Origin: Ceratorhiza oryzae-sativae
Taxonomy: Eukaryota; Basidiomycota; Agaricomycetes; Cantharellales; Ceratobasidiaceae
Assembly (NCBI GenBank): GCA_030998015.1
Contig: JARWMV010000253.1
Coordinates: forward strand, 1 to 64,000
Length of the DNA stretch: 64,000 bases
Direction: 5' to 3'
In this document: positions 1-11,143 of the stretch, one piece after another
Position numbering within the stretch: position 1 is the first letter of the stretch
How the letters are laid out: the number at the start of each line of letters is the position of its first letter
Position numbers and translations under genes: made by a program
Notes under the pieces: model-generated
What the model was told of the DNA's origin: nothing
What the model saw: the letters and a program-made list of their open reading frames with translations, nothing else
Databases searched by the model: none

Positions 1-906
1 ACAAGGTGATCACTCACATCTTGGTGCATTGTTCAGAGACTCACTGCATGTTATACAATAATAGGGTTTGCTGAACATTATCCTGCTGAGCTGATTGCAT
101 CCATGCACATGAGCAATGAGGAGGAGCACCGGCTTATCCCTTCTGATGCAAATCGGTTCTTGGCATTGCACAATCTGATGAAACTTGAGCAAGACAGGAG
201 CATCAGCCTTGAAGTTTATCAAATCAATCAATCTTGCATCCTCCGCTCTGTCCTGAATGAATCAACTGCCGTGGCCTGGCCAACCTTGTCACATCTCATG
301 AGCTGGCCGAATCGGTTGCACAAATCTTGCAGGACTGTAATATGCACAGGCTATTCAATGCAGGTTCATGGGGCAAAAAGCTAGTCAAAGGTTGTTTCTT
401 CAAGGTAAGTCTGAGGGCCATGGTCTAAATCATGATGACAATGTGTGCATCTAGCTGGTAGCATGTCTAGTGGATGAAATGGCAGAACAGTGCCAGCTGC
501 TGGTTGATGGACAGCCTGAGGTTCCCAGCAAAGCATTGGCTCTGCCAGCAACAGCCTGCACCTTTGGTTCCTTGGAGAAAGCAGTGAAGAAAAAGGACCA
601 TGCATGGAACAAGTTACCTGGTGGTGCTCAGGCAGCTTTCGCAGAGTGAAGTCACGCAATCCAAATTTTGTGACTTTCCTGAATCCATCTGGAAGTGATG
701 GATGGACATTTCCAGAAACAGTGAGCCTGAGCCTCTGCATCATAGTGATGGAGCATGACTAGTACATTGGCCATATAGGTTCTTTTGCCTTCTGTCCTGA
801 CTTCAGATCTAGTAGTTGGGTCATTGAAGGATATGTATAGCATAATGCAACATGTGAGCACTTTGGGAAGGAACCAACATGTGGGCAAAGGCTGATAACC
901 CCCTAG
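1..906. other. No assignable gene; possible decayed upstream exons
   Basis: No open frame here is convincing. A plus-strand reading in phase with the first accepted exon of the next gene can be followed back to about 780, but it is broken by stops at 904-906 and further upstream. The stretch probably holds decayed upstream exons of that gene. Nothing else was recognised. Confidence 0.3.
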
Positions 907-2033
907 GTGATCAACATTACAGCTGGTAGCAAGGCCTTGGAGAGGTACACCAGCAATGCTGCACATGTTGGAAATGATGACCATCCATTTGGCATCCTAT
1001 GTTCTGTGCTCAGCGACAAGTTTGATGGGAAGACTACAAATTTCCCACACAAGGTATTGTGGGTCTGAGTTCTGAATCATGAGAAAGATGGCTGAAGGTG
1101 ACATGAGTAGATCATATACTCCATTTGGCAGCACAGGAAGATTCTTTTGCAAGATCTCAAAACCTGTTCAGTCCCACTAGCTGTTGATGCCAGTTTGCAG
1201 CATTATAAAGAGCTTGTGAAGACCAGCTGCACATGGTGGGAGATTCTGCGCATGTTCAAAATCTCACCTTTCATTGGCCAGAATCTAAGAGTACCAAAGG
1301 TATTCAATGCCTTACCTGAGGCAAAAAAAGAGTCATTGCTCAAGGCACTGCAGCAAAAGCAGCAAAGGGATCAAGACAGTGGTCTGCAGGGAGAGGGTCT
1401 TGAGGAGGAGGAGGAGGAGGAGGAGGAGGAGGAATTGGTCAACTGGCCAGTTCAACAAGGTCGCACACGGAGGCGATCCTCAAGTCTTGAGTATATTCCA
1501 GACTACAATGGTAAGACAACAGAATTTGTATCTGTTTGAGATTTGCTAATTTGCTATGCCAGATGGTGTGATGGCCCCAGAGGAGACTCAACCCCCAAGA
1601 CCAAAGCGGATTTGCTGTAAAGCAGATGGTGATGGTGAAGCAGAAGCTGCTCCTGAAGACTACAACAACCCTGCAAGTGAACCTGAGGTGACTGACAAGG
1701 ATGGAGTTCCAGACCTGTCACTGCAGGAGACACTGAAACATCAGCTGCAGAAGCTGTCAGATGATCTTGGATCTTGGTCACCCACACAAGCTGCATCCCT
1801 AAGTTCTGTGATTAAGGAAATCCAGGACTTGCAAGGACATCCACATGCTGGGCGAGTTTTGGCCACTATTGATCAAAGAATCAAGGTCAGCTGGACCTTT
1901 TGTTTCTTGTTATTGATTTTGATGCTGATTTCTCATGTGAATAACTTCTTAGTGCTATTCACAGAGGGCAATGCGTGCCCTGTGTATGTCTACTGAAGCA
2001 GAAGATGAGTGGCTGACTGAGTTGGGGCTTTAG
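907..2033 (+). pseudogene. Spliced hypothetical gene, 5' end lost
   Basis: Four exons join in phase: 907-1053, 1111-1510, 1563-1885 and 1965-2033 (stop TAG), about 312 codons. The introns are 57, 52 and 79 bp with GT...AG borders; the 52-bp one has a GCTAAT branch-point-like motif 12-18 bp before its acceptor. The product would be hydrophilic, with a central poly-glutamate run (codons at 1402-1433), an arginine/serine stretch after it and an acidic Pro-rich region. No known domain was recognised. The reading is closed upstream by TAG at 904-906, so the start is lost or in an unrecognised exon. The intact splice sites and 260 stop-free codons make it better preserved than its surroundings. It could be a real gene with a missed 5' exon or an old duplicate. 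Confidence 0.45.
1402..1433 (+). repeat. GAG trinucleotide microsatellite (poly-Glu)
   Basis: About ten perfect GAG triplets in the second exon of the hypothetical gene encode an uninterrupted glutamate run. Copy number at such a tract is expected to vary between strains. Confidence 0.8.
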
Positions 2034-2689
2034 AGGGTAGCCAGGTATGCCATTTGGCCTTGTTGGTTTGGGTTTTGCTCATTGGAGCAACAATGAATTA
2101 ACATGAAGCAGAGCCCTGGACAGACCAGCTGAAATGTCAACATGAATTGGGTGGCATCTTGTAGAATCCTATTGAATATATTTGATTTGTTGTCTTGTTG
2201 GAGATTACAAGTGTGTCAATTATTATGTGCATTATGTTATGGCAACACAGATGCTTTATTCATCTCTTTGACTGTATGCATTCTCTTTTCATCTGTTATC
2301 TTGCTTCTCTTGCTTGTTTTTCATGCAATATCTCAGCTATGTATATGCCAACTGAGCTACTTGTATAAAGTCTTGGTTTCTCATGTTGTAGCTAGTCACT
2401 TGTTGAATAGATTCATATACTTTTACATGTTTTATTTCATTGTGCTATGCTATGTTCAACATGTCTGAATGTCAAATGAGGGTTTTATTAGGGTTTGAAA
2501 CAATTTGTATCACTCATTTGCCTTGAAATGGCTGGTTTGAGAGTGAAACAGGGAGTGCACATTTAGGGGGAATATATACAATTTAAGAGCAGGGAGTTTT
2601 CTCTATCTAATGATATGGACATCATGACTTTGTGATGAGTTTCAGTATTGTTGCATTGATCTTGTGCAATGTATCTCCCTGCATGACCA
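2034..2689. other. T-rich non-coding stretch
   Basis: Downstream of the hypothetical gene the plus strand is rich in T and short CTT/TTG words. An open frame at 2142-2468 is made almost wholly of hydrophobic and cysteine residues, which is what T-rich non-coding DNA gives; I do not accept it as a gene. Nothing else was seen. Confidence 0.4.
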
Positions 2690-4034
2690 AAAATGCTGGA
2701 AATTTTGTGGGGATTCCACATTCCTGCATACAGGTGCAGGTGCTGGCACAAGAAGGCAGTTTTTGGGCAGGAATCCAGGTGGGTAACCTGCAGAACCTGG
2801 GCTTTAAGCACCACCATGCCTGTGCATTCCTGCAGTGTTGAACTGGGCAAGAAAGCAGTGAAAGTGCTGTGATCAGAACAATAGGTGTCTCCATAAGTGA
2901 CCACAAATGAATATAAAGTGCATAGAAAAATAGTATGAAATTCTTAAGGGGACTCACAGGGGCAAACAATTTTAGAAATAATCAGCCAAATGTGCAACCA
3001 ATAGCTGGGCCTCAAAACTCACCAGAAAGTGGACTTTTACCACTGTTATATGTGCAACAAGTCACTGAATTTGATGGTGCTATTCACTAAGCATAATATG
3101 CAGTGTATCCTGTGTTACAGGGGGATTATCATAGTGCTTACCCTGAAAGTGCCACATACTCTAGTAAAACTAGCTGTTCATTCACTGCTCTGCTGAGTGC
3201 AGGGGATGTGAACCACCTAGCCAAACCTACATACTAATTTTAACATCAATAGAGCAAGATTTAAAGTGGTAATGAGCTTAAACTCACCCCTGAAAGCAAA
3301 AAATCAGCCTAAACCCCTGATACACACTGACTGGGTGACTTTCAAGTGTTGTGAGTGACTTAACTGTGCTCAGCACACTTAATTACCCAAGTATATATGT
3401 GTAGGATACTTTGATTTCACTTATTTCAATGATTTGAGGTGCTTGGACCTGGGGGGACAGAGACTATACTGCTTTTTACAAGCAGGACCTCCAGTTCAGG
3501 TGAATGTAGGACATTGGTGAGAAGTATATGAATGTACTTAGGGGTTCTCATGGTATCAGAACATGTTTGCATTATCAGAATCAGCCTATTCACAGCTTTT
3601 GTAGCTGGGGTGAGAGGTGCACACCTGGGGGCAATATTTTCTGGAAAAGAATGTCTTGTGCTGGGAGCTCCAGATTTTCCCCAGTGGTATAAGAATCATA
3701 TCTAGAAATCTCTGAAATTTATGCTTTTTATGAGCTATTAAGTGAGCAGATATGGTGTTTCATTTCTGGTTCCCCCCCCCCTTTTGAGCATTCTAGCAAA
3801 ATGCATGTTTGCTTGCAAAAGGCCATAGACTTGTTGAGAACAGATGTGTAATATATCATTTGAGAGCTGGGATTTTGCTCTTGCTTGTAATTATGGTATT
3901 AATTATACAATGAATAGATGTGTATTTACGTGAGAAATTCCTGCTATTGTGAGAAATCCTGCAGAATGCAGGTGCAGGTGCAGGTGCAAGAAGGGCTGAA
4001 ATGAACCAGAATCCAGCTGTGGGTGCAAGAATCC
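2690..4034. mobile_element. Possible non-autonomous element, no ORF
   Basis: Both edges carry clusters of CCTGCA/TGCAGG words (about 2720-2830 and 3945-4030), a layout also seen at the ends of the two larger hAT-like insertions near 52-56 kb. A 15-bp string containing CCTGAAAGTGCCACA (near 3150) recurs inside the 52.2-54.3 kb insertion. I could not find matching terminal repeats or a target duplication, so the borders are rough and the element call is tentative. The middle has no coding signal and contains a C10 run near 3772. Confidence 0.25.
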
Positions 4035-4069
4035 AGCAAAATTATTGCCTGACATCCTTGCATAAAAGG

Positions 4070-4400
4070 AATAAATGGACAGTTCCACTTGGACCCTGAG
4101 CATCCACAAAAATAACCATTAATCAATTTTTCGAATGGCTGTGCATTGGGACAGTCCCACTTGGACCCTGAGCAGTGACAAAAAAACAATCATAATTTGA
4201 TTATCCAGATGGCAGTGCAGCAGGACAGTCCTGCTTGGACCCTGAGCAGTGACAAAAAAAAACAATCATAAGTCAATTATCCAGGTGGCAGTGCAGCAGG
4301 ACAGTCCTGCTTGGACCCTGAGCAGTGACAAAAAACAATTGTAATTCGATTATCCAGGTGGCAGTGCAGTGGGACAGTCCTGCTGGGACCCTGAGCAGCA
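4070..4400 (+). repeat. Tandem 72-76 bp minisatellite, five units
   Basis: The string TTGGACCCTGAGCA recurs at about 4089, 4161, 4235, 4311 and, diverged, 4384, giving a period of 72-76 bp. Units contain the palindrome CAGGACAGTCCTG, a poly-A run after CAGTGAC, and ATTATCCAGGTGGCAGTGCAG. Neighbouring units are very similar, so the array is fairly recent or homogenised. Confidence 0.85.
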
Positions 4401-5683
4401 AGGAAAATGCCTGAAATTCCATTATTTTGTCCACTGCTTCTATCTCAGCAACCAGGGCATTCATTACTATGGGGCTCTCACTGGGGAAATCACCCAGCTT
4501 AGCACTCTCTGAAGAGCTTATTGTATCTATGGGTTAAAAATATTCATTTTTGCCAAATTTTGTCACTGTAGAAGACAGTGTTGCCAACATTGATGATAAC
4601 AGAATCACCTGAAACTTGGTGGACAGATAGAGTAGCCTGCTCTGATCATGTCTCTGTTGTTTGTAGCTCCATAGCCACTCTGACAAGGGAGTAAATCCAC
4701 TGGTTATGATTTGTTTCAGTAATTTTTGGTACATGAACCTAACCTAACCTTGCACCTGCTCTCTCATGTGTGGGGGTTGCTCATGGATGGTTGCATCCAT
4801 TGTGCCCTGGGGGGTGTCCTAGGGAGTGTCCTGGGGAGTATCCTAGGGGGTGTCCTGGTGGTGTCCCAGGTAGCTAGGATTTACCTAACCTGCCCTCTCC
4901 TATCATGTCTGCTAACCTCAAGCTCATGCTGGGAACTTGCTTTGATTTTGATCAAGAATTCAGTGATACCGTCCAGCAGTGTTGGGTTCTGGCATGGATT
5001 GTTCAGTGTGTGCCTCACTCATTTCAGTGGGATCTTACTGATACTATTAGAGTAGCATACTCCTTGAACTTTGCCCCCTCGGGCTGACCATAAATGTTGA
5101 GCAGGAGTTCAGGCAGGGAATAGCAAAGGATGTGAGCAACTGGAGATGGGGTAATTTTATTCTGATGGAATTGGCCAGGTTGGGTGTCACCTCCATTCCA
5201 AAGATTTTGCTTCAATGACATTGTGGACTGTGATATATGTGCTTCTCAATATGTACACTTGCAAAATTTACCTGCTTGGATTGCTGTCCTCAACATCGAT
5301 CAAAACAATCAGCTGGCGAACACTTGTTTTATAATTGTTCTTGTAAGAATTTAATGAATGCTCTGTAACATTGCAGGTGAATTGCTGTTGCGCAACACAG
5401 ATGACATTGCTTTGATTGAACACTTGGAGATGTAACAATTGGGGCCCTGTGGAATACAACAACAAAATCAGTGTGCATGAAAGAACTTGTAATACATGTG
5501 GATGAACACACCCAATCGCTTGGCCCATCATTGGATGGATTGGTTTTTCAAACCATTGCTGAGAGGCTACCTGACACTGGCGCATGTCATTGATCCAATT
5601 GTTGATGCACGTGCATTGTTGCATTGGATTTGAACCTCGCAACAACTCAACCCTTGGACCCTGCCCCATGTATACAATGACTG
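4401..5683. other. No supported gene
   Basis: A short G-rich array of about 15-bp units around GGTGTCCTAGG lies at 4801-4870. A 195-codon minus-strand frame (5268-5855) has a composition unlike a protein and overlaps the plus-strand gene start, so it is not accepted. A single B-box-like GGTTCAAATCC on the minus strand near 5630 has no tRNA fold around it. Confidence 0.4.
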
Positions 5684-7524
5684 TTGCAATGCAATGGCTC
5701 AAGATCCACCCTCCCCAACGCTCCATTGCTTTGTAACCTGCACCCTCCTCAATTTCCAACGGCCCCATCCAAGTGTAACCAAGGCAATGCAGCCACCTTG
5801 TCATGCAGCTTGGCACAATCTGTGGCTGGAAGTTCGGCCAGGGTCCCCCCCACACAGCTGCAGCAGTTGAAGAGCCATGTCACTGAGACTCAGAAGGCCA
5901 TGGTAGCATGCAAGAGACAGCCCACCCTTCTTAAGAAGAAGGGTTTTGACAATTTTATGGCTGCCAAGGAGTACAAGTTCCGGTTGGAGGGCAACTACAG
6001 GGCTTGCAACCTGAAATGCATCAAGCTCGCCAAGGGCCACAAGTGTAAGTTAAGAACACAATTGCCTTGAGTGCATATTAACTGTGAATAACATAATGAA
6101 AAGTTGTCTACCCCTGCCTTGCCAATTGCTGGTTCCTCTGCAAGTCCGGGGCGCATACTAGAGATGTCGCGCGAGAATACCGGCGCGTACCCGCACCGGA
6201 TTTGCTCGGTGAGTTCGAATCCGTTGAAAAAACTGCATATATGCGCATGTTCGCGCCGCTGAGAGGTTTCCGCGCATATATACAGTTTTTTCAACGGATT
6301 CGAACTCGCCGAGCAAATCCAGTGCGGGTATGCGCCGGTATTCTCGCATGACATCTCTAGCGCATACCCTGGTTGCACCAGAGTTTCACCCCCCAGGCGA
6401 CAAGGATGACAACAATGTGTATGACTTGTATGGGGTGATAAACCCAGGAAACAATGGAGCTTGCCAGCTGACACGAACGTACTTGGGACACATGCCACTA
6501 AACTCAGGCAGCCACCCAGACCTATGGCAGCTCCAAATGGCGTTCTTGGTGGCTCGAGTCAAGACACTGCGTGCAGGGGAGTTCAGATTTTTTGGCTGCT
6601 GGTAAGCACACCACAATTCTTGTTATATACTCACTATAATCTCTATATTTTAGATTGAAGAATGTTATATTCCCAAGCGCAGATGGAGATGGCACGGAAT
6701 ATGTTGTCCAGAACCTGGACAAGGCATACGTGCCCTTCTTCAACCATACTTGAGCATTGTGGGCATACCAGGTGGCAATGGGCATTTGCAACGAGCTCCC
6801 CAAGTGGTCGGATGTGGATGTGAGTAAGCTGCAGCCTTGGTTCTGCAACTGGTGGGTGATCAAGATGATGCGGCTGGAGCATGGGTTGCCTAGGCAGATT
6901 GAGGGTGACCCAGGTTGACTTGCAATGCTTGGTGAGTGTCAGTTTGCCAAGGGCCAAGGCAGGCGAGCCCCCAAGACCAAGGAGCAGTGGGCAGCCCTGG
7001 AGAGCCAACCTGGGGATGACAAGGCTGACAACTCGGACGTGGGCTCCATCGTCAACAACATTGAGAGCAGTGTCCCAACATTGATGAGCTGGGACCTGGT
7101 GATGAAGAAATTGTCAAGTCCGCAGGGTAAAGAGCCCCACCTGCACCCAGCCGTTGTCCAGCAGCTGATCGCAAGAAATGTGGCATATGAAGCCCAGCTG
7201 CTGAATGACGGGCAGTCACAGGCGGGGAGCAGCAGCCTGGATCTGCAAACCAAGGTAGGCCTAGCACAGCCCCCAGCAGCGCAGGCGACTGGGCCTGCAG
7301 AAGAGCCCTCAACGTGGACACCTGAGCTTGTGGGCTCCCAGGCCATGCATCTGGCTGCTCCTCTTCCCTCTGTTGCCCCTGTTGCCCCTGTCATCCCCCC
7401 CATCGCCCCCCCAGCTTCCAATGCTCCCTCTGCTGGCCCCTCCGGATTGATGCCTCCCCCTTGCACCCCGCTGCCGTTCTTCCTTCCCCAGCCTGGCACT
7501 GGGGTGTCACAAGTTGGCCCTTGA
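5684..7524 (+). pseudogene. Spliced hypothetical gene disrupted by MITE and stops
   Basis: A first exon from ATG 5684 runs to a donor-like GTAAGT at 6045, with Lys/Arg-rich end. A second coding stretch from about 6145 to 6601 continues after the MITE and one target copy are ignored. A clean 52-bp intron (6602-6653) follows, then a long 3' exon to 7524 with an acidic/Ala-rich middle and a Pro-rich tail made of PVAPV/PPIAPP-like words. The 3' reading is one frame interrupted only by TGA at the splice junction, near 6750 and near 6917, each explicable as decayed CGA. No domain was recognised. The exact first-intron acceptor is unresolved. Confidence 0.4.
6151..6367. mobile_element. hAT-type palindromic MITE, copy 1 (201 bp + TSD)
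   Basis: The element is 6159-6359, starts TAGAGATGTCGCGCGAG and ends with its inverted copy, and is flanked by the perfect 8-bp duplication GCGCATAC (6151-6158 and 6360-6367). Arms of nearly 90 bp pair across a short centre, so the whole element can fold back. An 8-bp duplication with TAGNGATG-type ends is the hAT superfamily signature. It is CpG-rich in a CpG-poor setting. The copy at 45098-45298 has the same length and differs by one base. Open frames inside it are palindrome artefacts. Confidence 0.93.
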
Positions 7525-7933
7525 GGTGGCCAGGAGGCACAATGTTGGCAATGCAAGCAGTCCCACAACTTCACCCCTGAGGTGTAGCTTGACAGCCCTG
7601 GTGAGTATTTAGTGAGGCATGCATCCTTGCGCTCTGACCAACATTTCCCGTAATCAGGCAGGCCAACTGTATCACTAAACTCCCAGCTCCTGGTGCCGGC
7701 GTTCATTTGTTTTTATCAAATTGATGTGTATCCGGGTCCCTCTGAATTTTTTTCGCCTTTGTATATTCATGATTATTGAACCAAATGCCCCCTCCCCTTG
7801 TGTGATTGAGTAGCATCCTCAGGTAAATTTTGCTTTGCTAGCATGAAGTGCTCTCCATTGATGGCTGGGGTAACTCCATCATTGGGATCAGGCACAACAA
7901 CTGGATGTTGTGAATGAAGTGCTCTTTAAAATA

Positions 7934-8143
7934 CACTGGCTAACATAAGTCTTGCCTCACGTGACAAGAAATACTCGTATGGCTTGTTTCTCACAAACCA
8001 GCAAAGATACCGATTAGGGCTAGTAATGAATAACGTAGATTATGATCCTGCACACATACGTACCAAAAATTGAATTCATGCGATGAGAGTACGAAAGGTG
8101 GCACATAGTCTGTTTGCGCATGTGTGAGGCAAGATTTATGTGA
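7934..8143 (+). repeat. Left Tc1 TIR with internally inverted ends
   Basis: This about 210-bp repeat matches the reverse complement of the right end. Its outer end holds CATAAGTCTTGCCTCAC and its inner end (8123-8143) holds nearly the same motif inverted, so the TIR is itself bounded by an inverted pair of likely transposase sites. Confidence 0.85.
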
Positions 8144-8208
8144 GCTGCATACACCCGGTTCTTCCGCTATTCTCCCACACTTGTAAACCCTACTATCCCT
8201 TTGCCCTA

Positions 8209-9249
8209 ATGTCAAAATTACTATCAGACATGGCCCACTTTACTACAGATGGGCAGAAGTCAGAAATTCTGACAATGAAGAATCTTGGCATTGCGAGTAG
8301 TATTGTTGCTTGTGTTGTTGGTGTCGATCGCACTACCGTTAACTGAATTTATCAACAATTCCTCAAACCACATGCAACATACCCCAAGGCTATTCGTACA
8401 GGTCACCCACACAGAATGACAGTCAGAGATGATCACCGCGCCTTAATTGGCCTGTCTAAACTTTGTCATGGCAATGCAACCGAGCTACAGTGCCAATACT
8501 TTCCCCATCTCCACCCCCAAACAATCCACTGCCACCTTCGAGAGTTGGGGCTTATGGCATGTTGACGACAGCACGTCCCTTCCCTTACATATAAGCAAAG
8601 AGCAGCTCATCGTGGCTGGTCTGCTGAGCATATAAGTTGGGATACCTTAATGTGGGCTCAGGTCATCTTCTCAGATGAATCAAAATTCAACGTATTCTCC
8701 TTGGATGGATTGGAGTACGTGTGGAGACATCCTGGACAGGCGTATGATCCTAGGTATACAAAGAAGACCATCAAACATGGAGGCAGGAGTGTGATGGTGT
8801 GGGGGTGTATAACCTGGAATGGAGTAGGCCGTCTACATCGAATCAAAGGCATCATGAATGCAGTGATGTACACAGAGATATTGAAGGAGGAGTTACTGGA
8901 GACTCTGAAGGACCAGAAACTCAAGCCGCATAGCATTATATTTCAGCGCGACAATGATCCAAAGCATCGATCACACCTAGCATCTGGCTGGCTTGAGGCA
9001 AATCATATCAAAGTCCTTCCCTGGCTGTCAAACTCACCGGATATGAACATAATTGAGCATGTGTGGAGCTATCTGGATCATAAGGTGTGCAAACAGGCCC
9101 TTCGGCTGCGTAACAAGGACAAATTATGGGAGGCACTGAAGGAGGAGTGGGAGTGCATTGATGCAACTGTGATCCAGAACCTGTATTATTCTATGCCTCT
9201 CAGGGTGGCTGAACTACAAGATGCAAGAGGCGATAATACTCACTACTAG
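8209..9249 (+). pseudogene. Tc1-family DDE transposase with two TGA stops
   Basis: The protein would cut and rejoin DNA at the element ends. From ATG 8209 (an alternative ATG lies at 8230) one frame of 347 codons runs to TAG 9249, interrupted only by TGA at 8344-8346 and 8563-8565. The N-terminal part looks like a helix-turn-helix DNA-binding region. The catalytic region is open from the second stop onward and shows IFSDESKFNVF (first D), QRDNDPKH (second D) and SPDMNIIEHVW (E). There are 34 residues between the second D and the E, the DD34E spacing of Tc1. Length is typical of the family. Both stops are consistent with CGA to TGA change. No intron is needed. Confidence 0.92.
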
Positions 9250-9311
9250 ATTAGAATGATTTTATGTGAAGTGTTCTGGAAGTTTTGTATGTTTAATACT
9301 AGACGGCATTT

Positions 9312-9523
9312 ACACACATAAGTCTTGCCTCACACATGCGCAAACAGACTAAGTGCCACCTTTCGTACTCTCATTGCGCAAATTCAATTTTTGGTATGTA
9401 TGTGCGCAGGATCATAATCTACGTTATTCATTACTAGCCCTAATCGATATCTTTGCTGGTTTGTGAGAAACAAGCCACACAAGTATTTCTTGTCACGTGA
9501 GGCAAGACTTATGTTAGCCAGTG
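9312..9523 (-). repeat. Right Tc1 TIR with internally inverted ends
   Basis: Reverse complement of the left terminal repeat, with about a dozen differences. The motif CATAAGTCTTGCCTCAC is at its inner end and its inverted form at the outer end, just inside the TA target. Confidence 0.85.
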
Positions 9524-9591
9524 TATGAGTTCAGAGCAAGCTCTGTCTCATCTGTATAATCGACAAGTCATATCATGAGACAAATTTCAAT

Positions 9592-11143
9592 TCAATTGAT
9601 GATATCATCCCCCAGCCAACCTCTAGTCAGCTGTCTGCAATCCTGCTTTGCACACTTCCACTCCCCACTGACATGTAATACCTCCTGACACAGTATCGAG
9701 GGGATGGTGAGCCAGTAGGCTTGATAAGTTCCTTCTTGGCCTGACACCAGCTGCACTGGACTGTGACATGACTGCAAGATTCAGGCTTCCACAGAGGGAC
9801 CAGCACCCATTTTTTGCAGTCAATCCTTTCTGTCCCAGTGCACTCACATCGACTCAGGGGAGCTGTAAGGTGCCACCCAGTGGCCCCAAAGTCATGTGGA
9901 GAAACCACAACTGCCCATTGTCCTGTCTCAGCTAAGCCCACAATCAGGCCCTCAGTGTGCCAATCCAACATAAGACACTTGATTGCAATGTCTTCAAATG
10001 TGCCAGGTGTTTGACCCCAGGCTTTGCAAATCAAGGCAATTGCAGGGGGGAACGCACAGCTCATTACACTTTGACGGTCACCAGTACTGAAAACGGCCAG
10101 GCGTGTGAATTGGATTCTGCCAGCTTTGGGGTAAACATCATAGATCTTTTGTCATCAACTCTCTGCTTACCCATTGCGCTGTACTGCATCAAGCAGCTGG
10201 TGCGCAAACAACTCCGTTTGTGGCAGCTGTCCCTCAAGAAACACATAGAGACCATTAGTGTGATCAGAATTGCACTTAAACGGCCAGGTGATACAACTTT
10301 GTCTGAGCTGCTACAGCAAACTGTCAGACAACTGATGATATGTATGCAATGCTCTCATTGTACCTGTAGTAGCAAAGATTCATCTGGCATGCCCTTGCTG
10401 TTCAAGAGCATCAAGATCACCACAGCATGGCACATGCTTTCAGTTGCTTGTCTGGATGCACAGAATTTCATTTCAGCCAACAATGCATGTGACCTTGGCT
10501 TACTTGCTGCATTCCATGGTTCTCGCATTCAAGATTCAACCGGTTGATGACATCCTTTTGATTAACAAATGCAGCTGTCTGGGCTATTGTTTCATTGACC
10601 TCATGTCATGCACCTGGAGATTTCAACTCACAGGACGTGCCCTTGAGCCCCAGCAACCATGCAACATTTGTGCAAATCCTGTTGCAGCTTGAATTGCTTG
10701 CTCATTTGCAAGAATGGTGACTGCTAGCCCCACACTATGGGAATGCTTGGTGTTCTGCTGGCAGCTCATCACTGGTTTGAGGGAGTTGCGTGACTTAGGA
10801 TGCCTGAGAATATGCTGGCCATTGTTGCCATTTTGCACAATATTCAATTTCATGGCTAGTCAAGATGGACGGCAGTACATACTGGCCAAGCCCTCCCATC
10901 CACTGTATGCACACGGTCATAGCAAAGACAACACTGGAAGGCTTCAGTCTTGTCGGATCAAAGAGTTATGCAGGACGTATCATCCCCTGACTTGCTCTGC
11001 TGGCAGTAATGGATATCACAGTCCATACATTTGATGAGATTGTCATCATGCCAGCAATTGTTGCAAAACTGCCCAGCATTCAATATTCCACATTCTAAAC
11101 AAAGAGAACCCAGGCTTACAACGTTGGCAGTGGTGTCAGACAT
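9592..11143 (-). pseudogene. Degenerate gene with N-terminal Cys-rich zinc cluster
   Basis: The 5' end (11143-10958) encodes paired cysteines: CLECGILNAGQFCNNC, then CMDCDIHYC, a pattern typical of a small treble-clef or B-box-like zinc-binding fold. After a stop the same frame continues with another CxxC (QCCLCYDRVH). The reading then shifts frame repeatedly down to about 9600, where a 145-codon stretch (10064-9627) is open. No family could be named. Several frameshifts and stops make it a pseudogene of an unknown protein. Confidence 0.45.

Larger units (their letters stand above)
7934..9523 (+). mobile_element. Tc1/mariner transposon, near complete
   Basis: The element is 1590 bp, flanked by TA dinucleotides at 7932-7933 and 9524-9525, with terminal inverted repeats of about 210 bp beginning CACTGGCTAACATAAGTC. 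A single transposase frame fills the middle. Left and right repeats are only slightly diverged, so the copy is young relative to its surroundings. It is defective in cis because of two stop codons in the transposase, but could be mobilised by a related enzyme. Confidence 0.93.

Noticed and set aside
2142..2468. 108-codon membrane-like protein
   Set aside because: Its hydrophobicity comes from T-rich DNA; no gene signals.
5626..5642. tRNA gene or SINE from a B-box-like GGTTCAAATCC
   Set aside because: The T-arm stem pairs at only two positions and no acceptor stem or A-box fits.
5268..5855. Minus-strand ORF of 195 codons
   Set aside because: Composition is unlike protein, no domain, and it overlaps the better supported plus-strand exon.
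6939..7706. Minus-strand ORF of 255 codons
   Set aside because: It mirrors the Pro/Ala-rich 3' exon of the plus-strand gene; GC-rich sequence lacks minus-strand stops by chance.
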